Source: Arthrobacter sp. SLBN-122 (GTDB lineage: Bacteria; Actinomycetota; Actinomycetes; Actinomycetales; Micrococcaceae). Taken from it: DNA of 64,000 bases. The translations under genes and the position numbers were made by a program. The DNA is taken from positions 3,534,001-3,598,000 of the forward strand of contig NZ_VFMS01000001.1 in the NCBI RefSeq assembly GCF_006715165.1, written 5' to 3'. The notes beneath the pieces were generated by a model. The model was not told where the DNA came from. It made no database searches and worked only from the letters and a program-made list of their open reading frames with translations. Below are positions 37,273 through 47,119 of this stretch, piece after piece; the stretch's first letter is position 1; every line of letters begins with the position of its first letter.

Positions 37273-38853
37273 ATGACCAGCCAGCCCAACACCGGTTCCG
37301 ATCCAGCCGCCCAGGACATGAGTCCGCAGGAGATCCAGGCTGTTATCGACCGGATCCTCGCCAAGGACGTCCCGGCCAAGAATGTCAGCACGCCCGCCGG
37401 TGAGGGCAGCGGCAATGGAAAAGCGGTGCTCGGCAAGGCACAGGCTATTTCCCGCCTTGACGAAGAGCACTCAACCTACGACGGCGACCAGCAGGACCTC
37501 GAGGAACGGCGCGCCCTGCGCCGCAGGGCAGGCCTGTCCACCGAACTCGAAGACGTCACCGAAGTCGAGTACCGCCAGCTCCGCCTGGAGCGGGTGGTCC
37601 TGGCCGGGCTTTGGTCCGAGGGGACCCTTGCGGACGCCGAAAACTCACTGCGTGAGCTGGCGGCCCTCGCCGAGACCGCCGGTTCGGAGGTCCTGGACGG
37701 GCTGGTGCAGCGCCGCGACAAGCCGGACCCCGGAACGTTCCTGGGTTCAGGCAAGGCACTCGAACTCAAGGACATTGTCATGTCCACGGGTGCGGACACC
37801 GTGGTGGTGGACGCTGAACTGGCGCCTTCGCAGCGCCGTGGCCTTGAGGACATCGTCAAGGTCAAGGTCATCGACCGTACGGCCCTGATCCTTGACATCT
37901 TCGCCCAGCACGCCAAGAGCCGCGAAGGCAAGGCCCAGGTGGAGCTGGCGCAGCTGGAGTACCTGCTTCCCCGCCTGCGTGGCTGGGGCGAGTCGATGTC
38001 CCGACAGGCCGGTGGCCAGGTGGGCGGCGCGGCCGCCGGCATGGGCTCACGTGGCCCCGGTGAGACCAAGATCGAACTGGACCGGCGCCGGATCCGTACC
38101 CGCATGGCGAAGCTGCGGCGTGAAATCGCCGCAATGAAGCCGGCGCGCGAGACCAAACGGGCCAACCGCCGTCGTAATGAAGTGCCCTCCGTGGCAATTG
38201 CGGGGTACACCAACGCCGGCAAGTCCTCCCTCCTTAACCGGCTTACGGACGCCGGAGTCCTGGTGGAGAACGCGCTGTTCGCCACCCTGGATCCCACCGT
38301 CCGCAAGGCGGAAACCGCTGACGGCCTGGGGTACACCCTGGCCGACACGGTCGGATTCGTCCGTTCGCTGCCCACCCAGCTGGTGGAGGCCTTCCGCTCC
38401 ACCCTCGAGGAGGTGGCGGACTCGGACCTGATCCTGCACGTGGTGGACGTTTCGCATCCCGACCCGGAAGGACAGATCGCTGCCGTCCGGAAGGTCTTCA
38501 GCGAAGTTGATGCCCGCAAGGTGCCGGAGATCATCGTGCTGAACAAGGCCGATGCGGCCGACCCCTTCGTGGTGGAGCGTTTGAAGCAGCGCGAGCCACG
38601 CCATGTAGTGGTCTCCGCCCGCACCGGAGAGGGCATTCCGGAACTGCTGAAGGCCATCAGCGAATCGATTCCCCGGCCTTCGGTCAAGATGGACGTGCTC
38701 ATCCCTTATGACCGCGGAGACCTGATCAGCAAGCTCCACGAGTCCGACGCCGAAATCCTCAACGTGGACCACGTTGAGGCAGGGACCAGGGCTGAGGTGA
38801 AGGTCCGCGAGGGCCTGGCGTCCGAACTGGAACCATTCGTCGTCAATGAGTGA
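37273..38853 (+). CDS. hflX: ribosome-associated GTPase HflX
   Basis: HflX splits stalled or antibiotic-blocked ribosomes. The 526-residue product has the N-terminal HflX domain (ending with GGAAAGMGSRGPGETKIELDR), the G1 loop GYTNAGKSSLLN, DTVGF and NKAD, and a C-terminal domain. ATG 37273 follows AAAGGAG at a short three-base spacing and marks the onset of GC-rich third positions; ATG 37183 would add 30 residues. The dinG-like gene overlaps its end. Confidence 0.94.
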   Translation: MTSQPNTGSDPAAQDMSPQEIQAVIDRILAKDVPAKNVSTPAGEGSGNGKAVLGKAQAISRLDEEHSTYDGDQQDLEERRALRRRAGLSTELEDVTEVEYRQLRLERVVLAGLWSEGTLADAENSLRELAALAETAGSEVLDGLVQRRDKPDPGTFLGSGKALELKDIVMSTGADTVVVDAELAPSQRRGLEDIVKVKVIDRTALILDIFAQHAKSREGKAQVELAQLEYLLPRLRGWGESMSRQAGGQVGGAAAGMGSRGPGETKIELDRRRIRTRMAKLRREIAAMKPARETKRANRRRNEVPSVAIAGYTNAGKSSLLNRLTDAGVLVENALFATLDPTVRKAETADGLGYTLADTVGFVRSLPTQLVEAFRSTLEEVADSDLILHVVDVSHPDPEGQIAAVRKVFSEVDARKVPEIIVLNKADAADPFVVERLKQREPRHVVVSARTGEGIPELLKAISESIPRPSVKMDVLIPYDRGDLISKLHESDAEILNVDHVEAGTRAEVKVREGLASELEPFVVNE

Positions 38854-40906
38854 TCCCGCGGCCGGCGACGCCGCGCAGACGGACGGCGAGCAGTTCGTTA
38901 TCGAACTGCTCGACCGTGCCGTCGCCGGCATGGGCGGACAAAGCCGCACCGGACAACACGAAATGGCCAGGCAGGTGGCCCGGGCCATCGAAACCGGCAA
39001 CCACCTGCTGGTCCAGGCCGGCACTGGCACCGGCAAGTCGCTGGCCTACCTGGTGCCGCTGATCGCGCACGCCCTGGAGAGTAACAAGCCGGCGTTGGTG
39101 TCCACGGCAACGCTGGCACTGCAAACCCAGATTGTCGGAAGGGACCTGCCGCGGCTGCTGAAGAACATCACTCCGGCCCTGGAAAGACCGGTCAAAGTTG
39201 CCCTGGTGAAGGGGCGGTCCAACTACGTCTGCCGCCACAAACTCGAAGGCGGGTTCCCCTCAGAGGAGCCTGCCGAAGGGCAGCTCTTTTCCCTGGGCGA
39301 AGACACCAGCGTCCCGCACTTCGCCGCGTCCGTGGGCGGCCCCTCCTCCCAGCTTGGGAAGGAAGTGGTTCGGCTCCGCGAATGGGCGGAGAAAACGGCC
39401 ACCGGTGACCGGGACGAACTTCTCCCCGGCGTGACAGACCGTGCCTGGCGACAGGTGTCCGTCACCTCCATGGAATGCCTGGGCGCCCAAAGATGCCCCA
39501 TGGCCGCCGAGTGCTTCAGCGAGCTGGCGCGGCAGGACGCAGCCGAGGCAGACGTGGTGGTGACCAACCATGCCATGCTTGCCGTCAGCGCCTTCGAAGG
39601 GCTTGCAGTCCTGCCCGAGTATGACGTCGTGGTGGTGGACGAAGCCCACGAACTCCAGGACCGGGTTACCGGAGCCGTGTCCGGGCAGCTGTCTGTGGCC
39701 ATGGTCCACGCTGCCGCGTCCGGCGCCCGCAAACATACCGCCATTACCGTCGATGCCTTGAACGCCGCAGCCGACAATCTTGAGCTGGCCCTTGCCGGCG
39801 CGCCGAACGGCCTGCTCCCCAACGGCCTGAATGATGAACAGCTGGACTGCATCGACCAGCTTCGGGAGGCGTGCCGCGCCGCATTGTCGGATTCCAAAGG
39901 GGACAGCAACACCACTGCCGATGGCGGCCGGCAGCTGGCGCGGTCCCGGCTCATGCTCATCCTGGAACTGTGCGAGCGTCTGATCGCTGCCAGGGAAAAC
40001 CGGGAAGTCGTCTGGTTTTCCCGTGCCGGCACCTTCGACCCAGGCCAGGGATACACGCAGCCTGACGACAACGCGCCGGTGCTGATCAACATCGCACCGC
40101 TTTCCGTTGCTGGAAGGTTGCGGGAAGGGCTCTTCGCCGGGCACACCGTCGTCTTGACGTCCGCGACGCTGGCGATTGGTTCCGCTTTCGAGCCAGCTGC
40201 CGGTGGACTGGGCCTCATCGGGGAGGGCGCACCCAGCTGGACGGGCGTGGACGTGGGCTCTCCCTTCGATTACCCCAAGCAGGGCATCCTCTATGTGGCC
40301 GGCCACCTGCCAAAACCCGCCCGCGGCGTTTCCCCCGAGGCGCTGGAGGAACTGGAGGCGCTTATCAAAGCGTCGGGCGGCGGTGCTCTGTGCCTGTTTT
40401 CATCGCGCCGGGCGGCCGAAGAGGCCGCCGACGCCCTCCGGCCCAAGCTCGACGTGACTGTCCTCTGCCAGGGCGAATCCACCATGACTGCCCTGGTCAA
40501 GCAGTTCGCCGACGAACCGGACACCTGCCTTTTCGGGACGATGTCCCTGTGGCAGGGGGTTGATGTTCCGGGAGGCTCCTGCCGCCTTGTAGTGATCGAC
40601 CGCATACCGTTCCCGAGGCCGGACGATCCGCTGATGACGGCGCGTTCACGTGCCGTGGCGCAGGCCGGCGGGAACGGCTTCATGTCGGTGTCGGCCACGC
40701 ACGCCGCCATCCGGCTGGCCCAGGGCGCCGGCCGGCTGATCCGGTCCACCGGAGACAAAGGTGTGGTGGCCGTTCTGGATTCCCGGCTGGCCACTGAACG
40801 CTATGCCGGCTTCCTGCGGGGAGCGCTCCCGCCGTTCTGGGCCACCACGGACCGCAGCAAGGCGCTGGCCGCGTTGACCAGGCTTGGAGCGGACGCGGCC
40901 AGATAG
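38846..40906 (+). CDS. DinG/XPD-type ATP-dependent DNA helicase
   Basis: This 686-residue superfamily 2 helicase has Walker A AGTGTGKSLAYLVP near residue 58, the DEAH box VVVDEAHELQD, and Cys residues in YVCRHKL and ECLGAQRCPMAAECFSE that suit an iron-sulfur cluster. Helicase motifs at the C-terminus include GTMSLWQGVDVPGG and QGAGRLIRS. It overlaps hflX by eight bases. No LexA box is seen before it. Confidence 0.93.
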   Translation: MSDPAAGDAAQTDGEQFVIELLDRAVAGMGGQSRTGQHEMARQVARAIETGNHLLVQAGTGTGKSLAYLVPLIAHALESNKPALVSTATLALQTQIVGRDLPRLLKNITPALERPVKVALVKGRSNYVCRHKLEGGFPSEEPAEGQLFSLGEDTSVPHFAASVGGPSSQLGKEVVRLREWAEKTATGDRDELLPGVTDRAWRQVSVTSMECLGAQRCPMAAECFSELARQDAAEADVVVTNHAMLAVSAFEGLAVLPEYDVVVVDEAHELQDRVTGAVSGQLSVAMVHAAASGARKHTAITVDALNAAADNLELALAGAPNGLLPNGLNDEQLDCIDQLREACRAALSDSKGDSNTTADGGRQLARSRLMLILELCERLIAARENREVVWFSRAGTFDPGQGYTQPDDNAPVLINIAPLSVAGRLREGLFAGHTVVLTSATLAIGSAFEPAAGGLGLIGEGAPSWTGVDVGSPFDYPKQGILYVAGHLPKPARGVSPEALEELEALIKASGGGALCLFSSRRAAEEAADALRPKLDVTVLCQGESTMTALVKQFADEPDTCLFGTMSLWQGVDVPGGSCRLVVIDRIPFPRPDDPLMTARSRAVAQAGGNGFMSVSATHAAIRLAQGAGRLIRSTGDKGVVAVLDSRLATERYAGFLRGALPPFWATTDRSKALAALTRLGADAAR

Positions 40907-40994
40907 TTGACGCCCAGGGACAACTCCCCAGTAAACGTCCGGACCGCTGGCCAAAGATGAAGGTGGCCGGTGGATCCTTGGCTAAAGGAAACGG

Positions 40995-41813
40995 CTAAAG
41001 GGAACGCAGGACCGAGACCACTTTGCCCATGATGGTGGCGTGGTCTCCCAGGATGGGTTCGTACTGGGTGTTCTGGGGGAGCAGCCAGGTGTGGCCGTCG
41101 CGCTGGCGGAACGTCTTGACGGTTGCCTCGTCATCGAGCAGGGCCGCAACGATGTCCCCGTTGGCAGCGTCCGCCTGGCGCCTCACCACCACCCAGTCAC
41201 CGTCACAGATGGCCGCGTCCACCATGGAATCGCCCGCCACCCTGAGCATGAACAGTTCACCCTGGCCAACGAGCTGGCGGGGGAGCGGCATGACGTCCTC
41301 GACGAGTTGCTCGGCAAGGATGGGGCCGCCGGCAGCAATCCGGCCAACCAGCGGAACCATGGCCGTATCAAGAGCGGTGGGCAGTTCCGTCACCGTGGCT
41401 CCGCTGCCCTGGGCCTGAGGTGCAGGAGATGTGCCTGCTGCCTTGCCGCCGCCGCCGTCCAGCGTGAGGGGCATCAGGACTTCCATGGCGCGCGGCCGCT
41501 TGGGGTCGCGCCGCAGGTAACCCAGCTTTTCCAGTTGCGAGAGCTGGTGGGTCACGCTGGAGAGGCTCGCGAGGCCCACGGTGTCGCCGATTTCGCGCAT
41601 GGAGGGCGGGTACCCGTTTTCATTGACTGAGCGCTGGATTGTTTCGAGGATCTTCTTCTGCCGCGGCGTCAAACCCTTTGCCGTCTTCTTCGATTGCGGG
41701 GCGGTCCTGCCCCCGGCGGCTGCTGCTGCCATATTCGCCAATGCCTTTCGCTTGCCGCCGGATCTTCCAGGAGCACTGTTGCCCAGCACCCCCTGAAGGA
41801 CTGCCACTGTCAT
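40995..41813 (-). CDS. lexA: SOS repressor LexA
   Basis: LexA represses SOS genes until RecA filaments trigger self-cleavage. The product has an N-terminal winged helix ([36 protein letters not shown]), the cleavage site IAAGGPI with Ala-Gly, the catalytic Ser in GDSMVDAAI and the Lys in EATVKTF. The start is ATG 41813 or, more like relatives, ATG 41732. Two SOS boxes lie upstream, so autoregulation is expected. Confidence 0.97.
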   Translation of the reverse strand: MTVAVLQGVLGNSAPGRSGGKRKALANMAAAAAGGRTAPQSKKTAKGLTPRQKKILETIQRSVNENGYPPSMREIGDTVGLASLSSVTHQLSQLEKLGYLRRDPKRPRAMEVLMPLTLDGGGGKAAGTSPAPQAQGSGATVTELPTALDTAMVPLVGRIAAGGPILAEQLVEDVMPLPRQLVGQGELFMLRVAGDSMVDAAICDGDWVVVRRQADAANGDIVAALLDDEATVKTFRQRDGHTWLLPQNTQYEPILGDHATIMGKVVSVLRSL

Positions 41814-41886
41814 TGTCAGACCCTGCTGTTCAACTTCAGTGGTGGTTGTTCTGTGATTTCAAAGCTAGGCCAGCCACATGGGTTTT

Positions 41887-41902
41887 TCAAACATTTGTTC
41901 TA
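41887..41902 (+). promoter_or_regulatory. LexA box, lexA-proximal
   Basis: TCAAACATTTGTTCTA matches the SOS consensus at 10 of 12 fixed positions and lies 74 bases upstream of lexA. Confidence 0.6.
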
Positions 41903-41953
41903 GCGAGTCTCGACATTATTCGTTGATAGGTGCTAAAACTAAACAAGCAAAGT

Positions 41954-41969
41954 TCGAACATGTGTTCTA
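41954..41969 (+). promoter_or_regulatory. LexA box, LysM-gene-proximal
   Basis: TCGAACATGTGTTCTA matches the SOS consensus at 11 of 12 fixed positions, in the divergent region between lexA and the LysM gene. Confidence 0.75.
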
Positions 41970-42089
41970 ACCAGTGCATGCCCTATTCGAAGACGTAGCC
42001 GGAAGAAGTTAAGTGGCGCGGAATGAATCGAGGGGCGGTTGGCTGGGCGGACACCCGGGCAGCACGGCAGGTCCAGGAGGGCTCAGTTC

Positions 42090-42509
42090 ATGTCAGCTAT
42101 ATCTCTTCACCAGGTTTCACTCCCGCAGGCGGTTTCCCTGCAGGGGCGGAAGACTTCAAAGCGCTCGATTTCGTCAAGCAGCGCCCGCCCCTCAGCAGCA
42201 CCTTTGCGGCTCACACGACGGGGGCAGGTCGTCCTGATCGGAGTTCCGCTTGTGCTACTCGCCGTCCTCCTGATGTCCCTGGCCGGACTCTTCAACTCGC
42301 CGGCCAAGGCTTCCGATTCCGCTGCGGACCTGGCCGTGACGCCCACGGTTACGGTAACGGTGCAGGGCGGGCAGTCGCTGTGGTCCATTGCCGGGGCCGT
42401 TGCTCCAGACCGGGATGCCCGGGACGTGGTGGCAGATATCGTCCAGCTCAACAACCTTTCCGCCGGCGCCGTCCTGCCTGGTCAGCAACTGTTCGTCCCT
42501 ACGCGCTAA
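42090..42509 (+). CDS. single-pass LysM-domain protein, likely SOS-linked
   Basis: This 139-residue protein has a basic N-terminus, one membrane helix (about residues 46-68) and an extracellular LysM domain (about 88-137: TVTVTVQGGQSLWSIAG...VLPGQQLFVPTR) that binds peptidoglycan. ATG 42090 follows GGAGG by nine bases. It is divergent from lexA with SOS boxes between. This matches the mycobacterial Rv2719c (ChiZ) and corynebacterial DivS positions, which slow division after DNA damage; a similar role here is inferred. Confidence 0.85.
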   Translation: MSAISLHQVSLPQAVSLQGRKTSKRSISSSSARPSAAPLRLTRRGQVVLIGVPLVLLAVLLMSLAGLFNSPAKASDSAADLAVTPTVTVTVQGGQSLWSIAGAVAPDRDARDVVADIVQLNNLSAGAVLPGQQLFVPTR

Positions 42510-42608
42510 GGGGATGCGGGCGTCAGTCCTGGTAGAAACCCGGGCAATTGCCCGCCACGCCCTTGGCGAACAGCACCCGTCACATTTTCCGGTGGTTGTC
42601 CCGGCAAC

Positions 42609-42614
42609 TAAACT
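42609..42614 (+). promoter_or_regulatory. -10 element of hisC (leaderless type)
   Basis: TAAACT ends six bases before GTG 42621. Confidence 0.45.
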
Positions 42615-42620
42615 GTTCAG

Positions 42621-43739
42621 GTGAACGACCAGCTAGAACGTCTGAACCGGCTTCCCCTCCGCAGCAATCTTCGTGGGCTGACCCCTTACGGGGCACCCCA
42701 ACTGGACGTCCCCATCCTGCTGAATGTCAATGAGAACACTCATGGTGTTCCGGCGGACGTGCGTGCCGCCATCAGCGCCGCCGTCACGGAGGCTGCTGCA
42801 GGGCTCAACCGCTATCCTGACCGCGAGTTCACCGAACTGCGGAAAGCATTGGCGGAATACCTGGGGCACGGGCTTGACGAAACCAACCTTTGGGCAGCCA
42901 ATGGCTCCAACGAGGTGCTGCAGCAGATCCTGCAGGCTTTTGGCGGGCCGGGACGCACCGCCCTCGGCTTCCCGCCCACGTACTCCATGTACCCTCTGCT
43001 GGCCAGCGGAACGGACACCGAGTACATCACGGGTCAACGTGCGGAAGGCTATGACCTTAGCGCAGAGTCCGCCGCCCGGCAGGTCAAGGAACTGCAGCCG
43101 AACATCGTCTTCCTCTGCTCGCCCAACAATCCCACCGGAACCGGCTTGGGACTGGACGTCGTGGAGGCTGTCTACGAGGCTGGCGAGGCAAGCCAGGCCA
43201 TTGTGATCGTGGATGAGGCCTACCACGAGTTCGCCCACGACGGGACTCCCAGCGCCCTGACCCTGTTGCCCGGACGGGAGCGGCTCATCGTTTCCCGGAC
43301 CATGAGCAAGGCCTTCGCACTGGCCGGCGCCCGGCTTGGCTACATGGCGGCCGCCCCGGAGGTCACCGACGCGCTGCGGCTGGTGCGCCTGCCGTACCAC
43401 CTGTCCGCGATCACCCAGGCAACGGCCCTGGCCGCCCTCCAACACCGTGAAGCGCTGATGGCTGATGTCCAGGATATCAAGGAGCAGCGCGACCGGATCG
43501 TGACGGAACTGACCCGGATGGGCCTCGCCCCGGCCGCGTCGGACTCCAACTACGTGTTTTTCGGGGGCCTGGAAAACCCGCACCAGGTCTGGCAGGAGCT
43601 CTTGGATGCGGGCGTCCTCATCCGCGACGTGGGAATCCCCGGCCACCTTCGGGTCACGGCAGGCACTGAGGCGGAAACCACAGCCTTCCTTACGTCCCTG
43701 GAGCGCATCCTTGCGGGCCAGGCCGCGCTTCCCGCCTAG
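42621..43739 (+). CDS. hisC: histidinol-phosphate aminotransferase HisC
   Basis: This PLP enzyme makes L-histidinol phosphate. The 372-residue fold-type I aminotransferase has NVNENTHGVP, the CSPNNPTGTGL motif, VDEAYHEFAHDG, and the PLP-lysine in SRTMSKAFALAGARLGYM. It is the first gene of a his cluster; hisD, often upstream in actinobacteria, is not there. Confidence 0.95.
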   Translation: MNDQLERLNRLPLRSNLRGLTPYGAPQLDVPILLNVNENTHGVPADVRAAISAAVTEAAAGLNRYPDREFTELRKALAEYLGHGLDETNLWAANGSNEVLQQILQAFGGPGRTALGFPPTYSMYPLLASGTDTEYITGQRAEGYDLSAESAARQVKELQPNIVFLCSPNNPTGTGLGLDVVEAVYEAGEASQAIVIVDEAYHEFAHDGTPSALTLLPGRERLIVSRTMSKAFALAGARLGYMAAAPEVTDALRLVRLPYHLSAITQATALAALQHREALMADVQDIKEQRDRIVTELTRMGLAPAASDSNYVFFGGLENPHQVWQELLDAGVLIRDVGIPGHLRVTAGTEAETTAFLTSLERILAGQAALPA

Positions 43740-43799
43740 ACTTGATACAGCGGCGCTGGACGCCTTGAACCTCTTCCTCTCGCACAAAGGATCCTCACC

Positions 43800-44426
43800 A
43801 TGAGTCCCACCGGATCGAATACGGCTGCGGCCCGGACCGCCCGCATGGAGCGTGCCACCAGCGAGTCCTCCGTACTCGTGGAGATCAACCTCGACGGCAC
43901 CGGCGTATCGGACATCGATACTTCCGTGCCGTTCTACGACCACATGCTCACGGCCCTGTGCAAGCACTCCCTGATCGACATGACGGTCAAGGCCACGGGC
44001 GACACCCACATCGACGTCCACCACACAGTGGAGGACGTGGCCATTACCTTCGGTGAGGTGCTGCGGACCGCCCTGGGCAACAAGGCCGGGATCCGCCGGT
44101 TCGGCGAAGCCACCGTGCCGCTGGACGAAGCGCTTGCCAACGCTGTGGTGGACGTCTCCGGCCGCCCATACCTGGTGCACGGCGGCGAGCCGGCCGGCCA
44201 GGAGTACCACCTGATTGGCGGCCACTTCACCGGTTCCCTGACCCGCCACGTTTTCGAGGCCATCACGCTGCACGCCGGCATCTGCCTGCACATGAACGTG
44301 CTCGCCGGCCGCGACCCGCACCACATCGTCGAGGCACAGTTCAAGGCCTTCGCACGCGCCCTCCGCGCCGCCGTCGAACCCGATCCCCGGGTCGAGGGCA
44401 TTCCCTCCACCAAGGGGGCGCTGTGA
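43800..44426 (+). CDS. hisB: imidazoleglycerol-phosphate dehydratase HisB
   Basis: It dehydrates imidazoleglycerol phosphate. The 208-residue monofunctional form has metal-binding [14 protein letters not shown] and the second repeat [34 protein letters not shown] 43800 is preceded by AAAGGATCC; it overlaps hisH by four bases. Confidence 0.96.
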   Translation: MSPTGSNTAAARTARMERATSESSVLVEINLDGTGVSDIDTSVPFYDHMLTALCKHSLIDMTVKATGDTHIDVHHTVEDVAITFGEVLRTALGNKAGIRRFGEATVPLDEALANAVVDVSGRPYLVHGGEPAGQEYHLIGGHFTGSLTRHVFEAITLHAGICLHMNVLAGRDPHHIVEAQFKAFARALRAAVEPDPRVEGIPSTKGAL

Positions 44427-45184
44427 GCGGCCAGGTCCTGAAGGACGGCGCCATCACCGACCCGTCAGCTTCGCGCAAACTGCCTTCACCGGAGGGCAAG
44501 CCCACCGTCACCGTGCTCGACTACGGCTCCGGGAACGTCCGGTCCGCCGTGCGCGCACTGGAACGTGCCGGAGCGGAAGTGATCCTCAGCGCCAAGCCTG
44601 AAGATGTACTGAACGCTGACGGCCTGGTGGTCCCGGGTGTGGGTGCGTTCGAAACCGTCATGCGCGAACTCAAGGCCGTTGACGGTATCCGGCTCATCGG
44701 CAGGCGGGTGGCAGGCGGCCGTCCCGTGCTCGGCATCTGCGTGGGCCTCCAGGTCCTCTTCGAAGCCGGAGTGGAACACGGCACCGAAGCCGAGGGCATC
44801 GGCGAGTGGCCCGGCAAGGTCGAGGCCCTCCCGGCCGAGGTGGTACCGCACATGGGCTGGAACACCGTTAAGGTCCCGGATGGCTCCAAACTCTTCGCTG
44901 GCGTCGAAAACGAACGGTTCTACTTCGTGCATTCATATGGCGTGCAGGAATGGAACTTCGACGTCATCCAGCCCCGGATGGCGCCGCCCCTGGTGACCTG
45001 GTCTGAGCACGGCGGCCCGTTCATCGCGGCGGTCGAGAATGGCCCCCTCTGCGCCACCCAGTTCCACCCGGAGAAGTCCGGCGACGCCGGCGCGCGGCTC
45101 CTGCGCAACTGGGTGGAAGGCCTGCGCAAGCCTGTCGGCGGCCAACCCGCTGCAGCGCCGGCAGACGCTGGCAGCGACGCCTAG
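44423..45184 (+). CDS. hisH: imidazole glycerol phosphate synthase glutaminase subunit HisH
   Basis: HisH supplies ammonia to HisF. The 253-residue class I glutaminase has [19 protein letters not shown], the catalytic Cys in [13 protein letters not shown] and the His-Glu pair in [13 protein letters not shown]. It is longer than the usual about 205 residues, with a short N-terminal extension and an Ala/Gly-rich tail. hisF is not in the window. Confidence 0.95.
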   Translation: MSGQVLKDGAITDPSASRKLPSPEGKPTVTVLDYGSGNVRSAVRALERAGAEVILSAKPEDVLNADGLVVPGVGAFETVMRELKAVDGIRLIGRRVAGGRPVLGICVGLQVLFEAGVEHGTEAEGIGEWPGKVEALPAEVVPHMGWNTVKVPDGSKLFAGVENERFYFVHSYGVQEWNFDVIQPRMAPPLVTWSEHGGPFIAAVENGPLCATQFHPEKSGDAGARLLRNWVEGLRKPVGGQPAAAPADAGSDA

Positions 45185-45343
45185 ATGTGGTCCGTACTCC
45201 TGATGGGCCTCGCCGGCATCCTCATCGGTGGCGGCATCTCATTCCGGCAGCAGCACAAGGCGCTCTGGACCCAGGTTGCGTTCTACGTCCTGGCGGGCAT
45301 GTCACTGCTCGCCGCCTATCTGCTGACGCTGCCGGCCGGCTGA
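45185..45343 (+). CDS. 52-residue membrane protein between hisH and priA
   Basis: ATG 45185 directly follows the hisH stop. The product has two hydrophobic helices ([37 protein letters not shown]) joined by a basic RQQHKALW loop. Codon use and GC-rich third positions are like its neighbours. Function unknown; its position suggests co-expression with his genes. Confidence 0.75.
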   Translation: MWSVLLMGLAGILIGGGISFRQQHKALWTQVAFYVLAGMSLLAAYLLTLPAG

Positions 45344-45452
45344 CCACCAGCCGGTCGGCGGCGCGATGGCGGCCTGCACGCCCTGCCCCACCAGCGTCGC
45401 AGTCCCGGCGCCCTGCTTTGCCCGAACCGAAGAACCAACACCGAGGATGAGT

Positions 45453-46199
45453 ATGACCACCGCACATGACCTGCCGGTACTTGAACTTCTGCCAGCCGTC
45501 GACGTCGTCAACGGCCAGGCCGTCCGGCTGGTCCAGGGCGAGGCCGGCAGCGAAACCAGCTACGGAACGCCCCTTGAAGCTGCACTGAACTGGCAGCAGC
45601 AGGGCGCCGAGTGGGTGCACCTGGTGGACCTGGATGCCGCTTTCGGCCGCGGCTCCAACGCTGACCTGCTCCGTGAGGTTGTGGGCCGGCTGGACATCAA
45701 GGTGGAGCTCTCCGGCGGCCTCCGGGATGACCAGACCCTGGAAGCCGCCCTTGACCTGGGCGTGGCCCGGGTCAACCTGGGGACGGCTGCGCTGGAGAAT
45801 CCGGAGTGGACCCGGCGGGCCATCGAGCGGTTTGGCGACAAGATCGCCGTCGGCCTTGATGTCCGCGGAACAACTCTGGCCGGCCGGGGCTGGACCAAGG
45901 AAGGCGGGGATCTCTGGGACGTGCTGGGCCGTCTCGAGGAGGCCGGCTGTGCCCGGTACGTCGTGACCGACGTGACCAAGGACGGCACGCTGCAGGGACC
46001 CAACGTCGAGCTCCTGCGCCAGATGGTGGAAAAGACCGGCAAGCCCGTGGTGGCCTCCGGCGGCATCTCCAGCCTGGATGACTTGAAGGTCCTCCGGTCC
46101 CTGGTCCCCCTGGGCGTCGAAGGCGCCATCGTGGGCAAGGCCCTGTATGCCGGCGCCTTCACCCTGCCCGAAGCCCTCGACGTCGCCGGCCGTCGCTAA
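45453..46199 (+). CDS. priA: bifunctional HisA/TrpF isomerase PriA
   Basis: In actinobacteria this enzyme serves both histidine (HisA) and tryptophan (TrpF) synthesis. The 248-residue TIM barrel begins [21 protein letters not shown] and carries [12 protein letters not shown] and [14 protein letters not shown] 45453 has GAGG at good distance; ATG 45447 is an alternative. Naming as PriA rests on phylum and similarity; no separate trpF is in the window. Confidence 0.93.
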   Translation: MTTAHDLPVLELLPAVDVVNGQAVRLVQGEAGSETSYGTPLEAALNWQQQGAEWVHLVDLDAAFGRGSNADLLREVVGRLDIKVELSGGLRDDQTLEAALDLGVARVNLGTAALENPEWTRRAIERFGDKIAVGLDVRGTTLAGRGWTKEGGDLWDVLGRLEEAGCARYVVTDVTKDGTLQGPNVELLRQMVEKTGKPVVASGGISSLDDLKVLRSLVPLGVEGAIVGKALYAGAFTLPEALDVAGRR

Positions 46200-46219
46200 G
46201 CCCGGCGGCCTCTCCACCC

Positions 46220-47104
46220 ATGCCTAACCTCGAAGAGCCGGGGCGCCCGGCCCCCCGCCCCCTGCCTGGCCACATCGCGGCAGCGTTGGCCGGCGCCGGC
46301 GGCGCCACGGATTCCGCCGGCCAGCAGTGGGCAGGACGCAGCCTTGCCGGTGACGACGCGAAGATCCACAACTTCGAGGACGACGACGGCACGGCCGACG
46401 CCGGTTACCTCGCCGCAGTGGCAGCGCTCCGGCAGGGGACAGGAGATGAAGCGGGCGTCGTCGCCGCCCTGGCAACGGCACGGGTTTTCATTCCGATTGT
46501 GGCGCAACTGGCCGAAGAAGCTGAATCAGCCCACGGGCTGCACGCGGACAAGCAGGCAGACATGGCGCTGGTGACGCTGAAGGCGGCCGATGGCAGGACC
46601 GCCCTCCCCGCATTCACCTCGGCGGCGGCGCTGGCCGCCTGGCATCCCGGGGCCCGGCCCGTTGCCGTGTACGCCGCGCGGGCGGCCCTCTCGGCAGTCG
46701 CGGAAGGCGCCGAGCTCCTGGTCCTGGACCCGGGAGCAGACGTGACGTTCGTGGTGCGGCGCCCCGGCGTCTGGGCACTGGCACAGCAGCACGACTGGAT
46801 CCCTTCGTACGACGACCCCGAACTGGCCGATGAGATGGCCCGCGCCGCCTCCGGTTTCGCCGCCATCCGCAGCATCGGGCTGTTGCCGGGCAGGGGAGTA
46901 GCGTCCCGTGCAGCAGACGGCGCCGTGCTCCCGGGCGGCGGCGCCGGGCCGGAACTCCAGGTGGTGCTGTACCTCGAGGACGGCCTGGACGCCGCCGGTG
47001 TCCAGGAACTGGTGGCCGGTCTGCAGTCGGAGTGGTCGCGGAATGTATTGTTTGGGGAGCGCGTCGACTCCCTGGAAATCAAACTGAGGCGCGCTCCCGA
47101 CTAG
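46220..47104 (+). CDS. SseB-family protein
   Basis: The 294-residue product has two SseB-like units, as in RVFIPIVAQLAEEAESAHG...MALVTLKAADGRTALPAFTS and the C-terminal PELQVVLYLEDGLDAAGVQEL. The name comes from the E. coli family; biochemical role is unknown. It follows priA and precedes an MFS gene. Confidence 0.85.
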   Translation: MPNLEEPGRPAPRPLPGHIAAALAGAGGATDSAGQQWAGRSLAGDDAKIHNFEDDDGTADAGYLAAVAALRQGTGDEAGVVAALATARVFIPIVAQLAEEAESAHGLHADKQADMALVTLKAADGRTALPAFTSAAALAAWHPGARPVAVYAARAALSAVAEGAELLVLDPGADVTFVVRRPGVWALAQQHDWIPSYDDPELADEMARAASGFAAIRSIGLLPGRGVASRAADGAVLPGGGAGPELQVVLYLEDGLDAAGVQELVAGLQSEWSRNVLFGERVDSLEIKLRRAPD

Positions 47105-47119
47105 CCGGCAGCCGGATGG

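Noticed and set aside
42542..42553. GGGCAATTGCCC palindrome after the LysM gene
   Set aside because: Too short (6-bp arms, no loop) to call a terminator.
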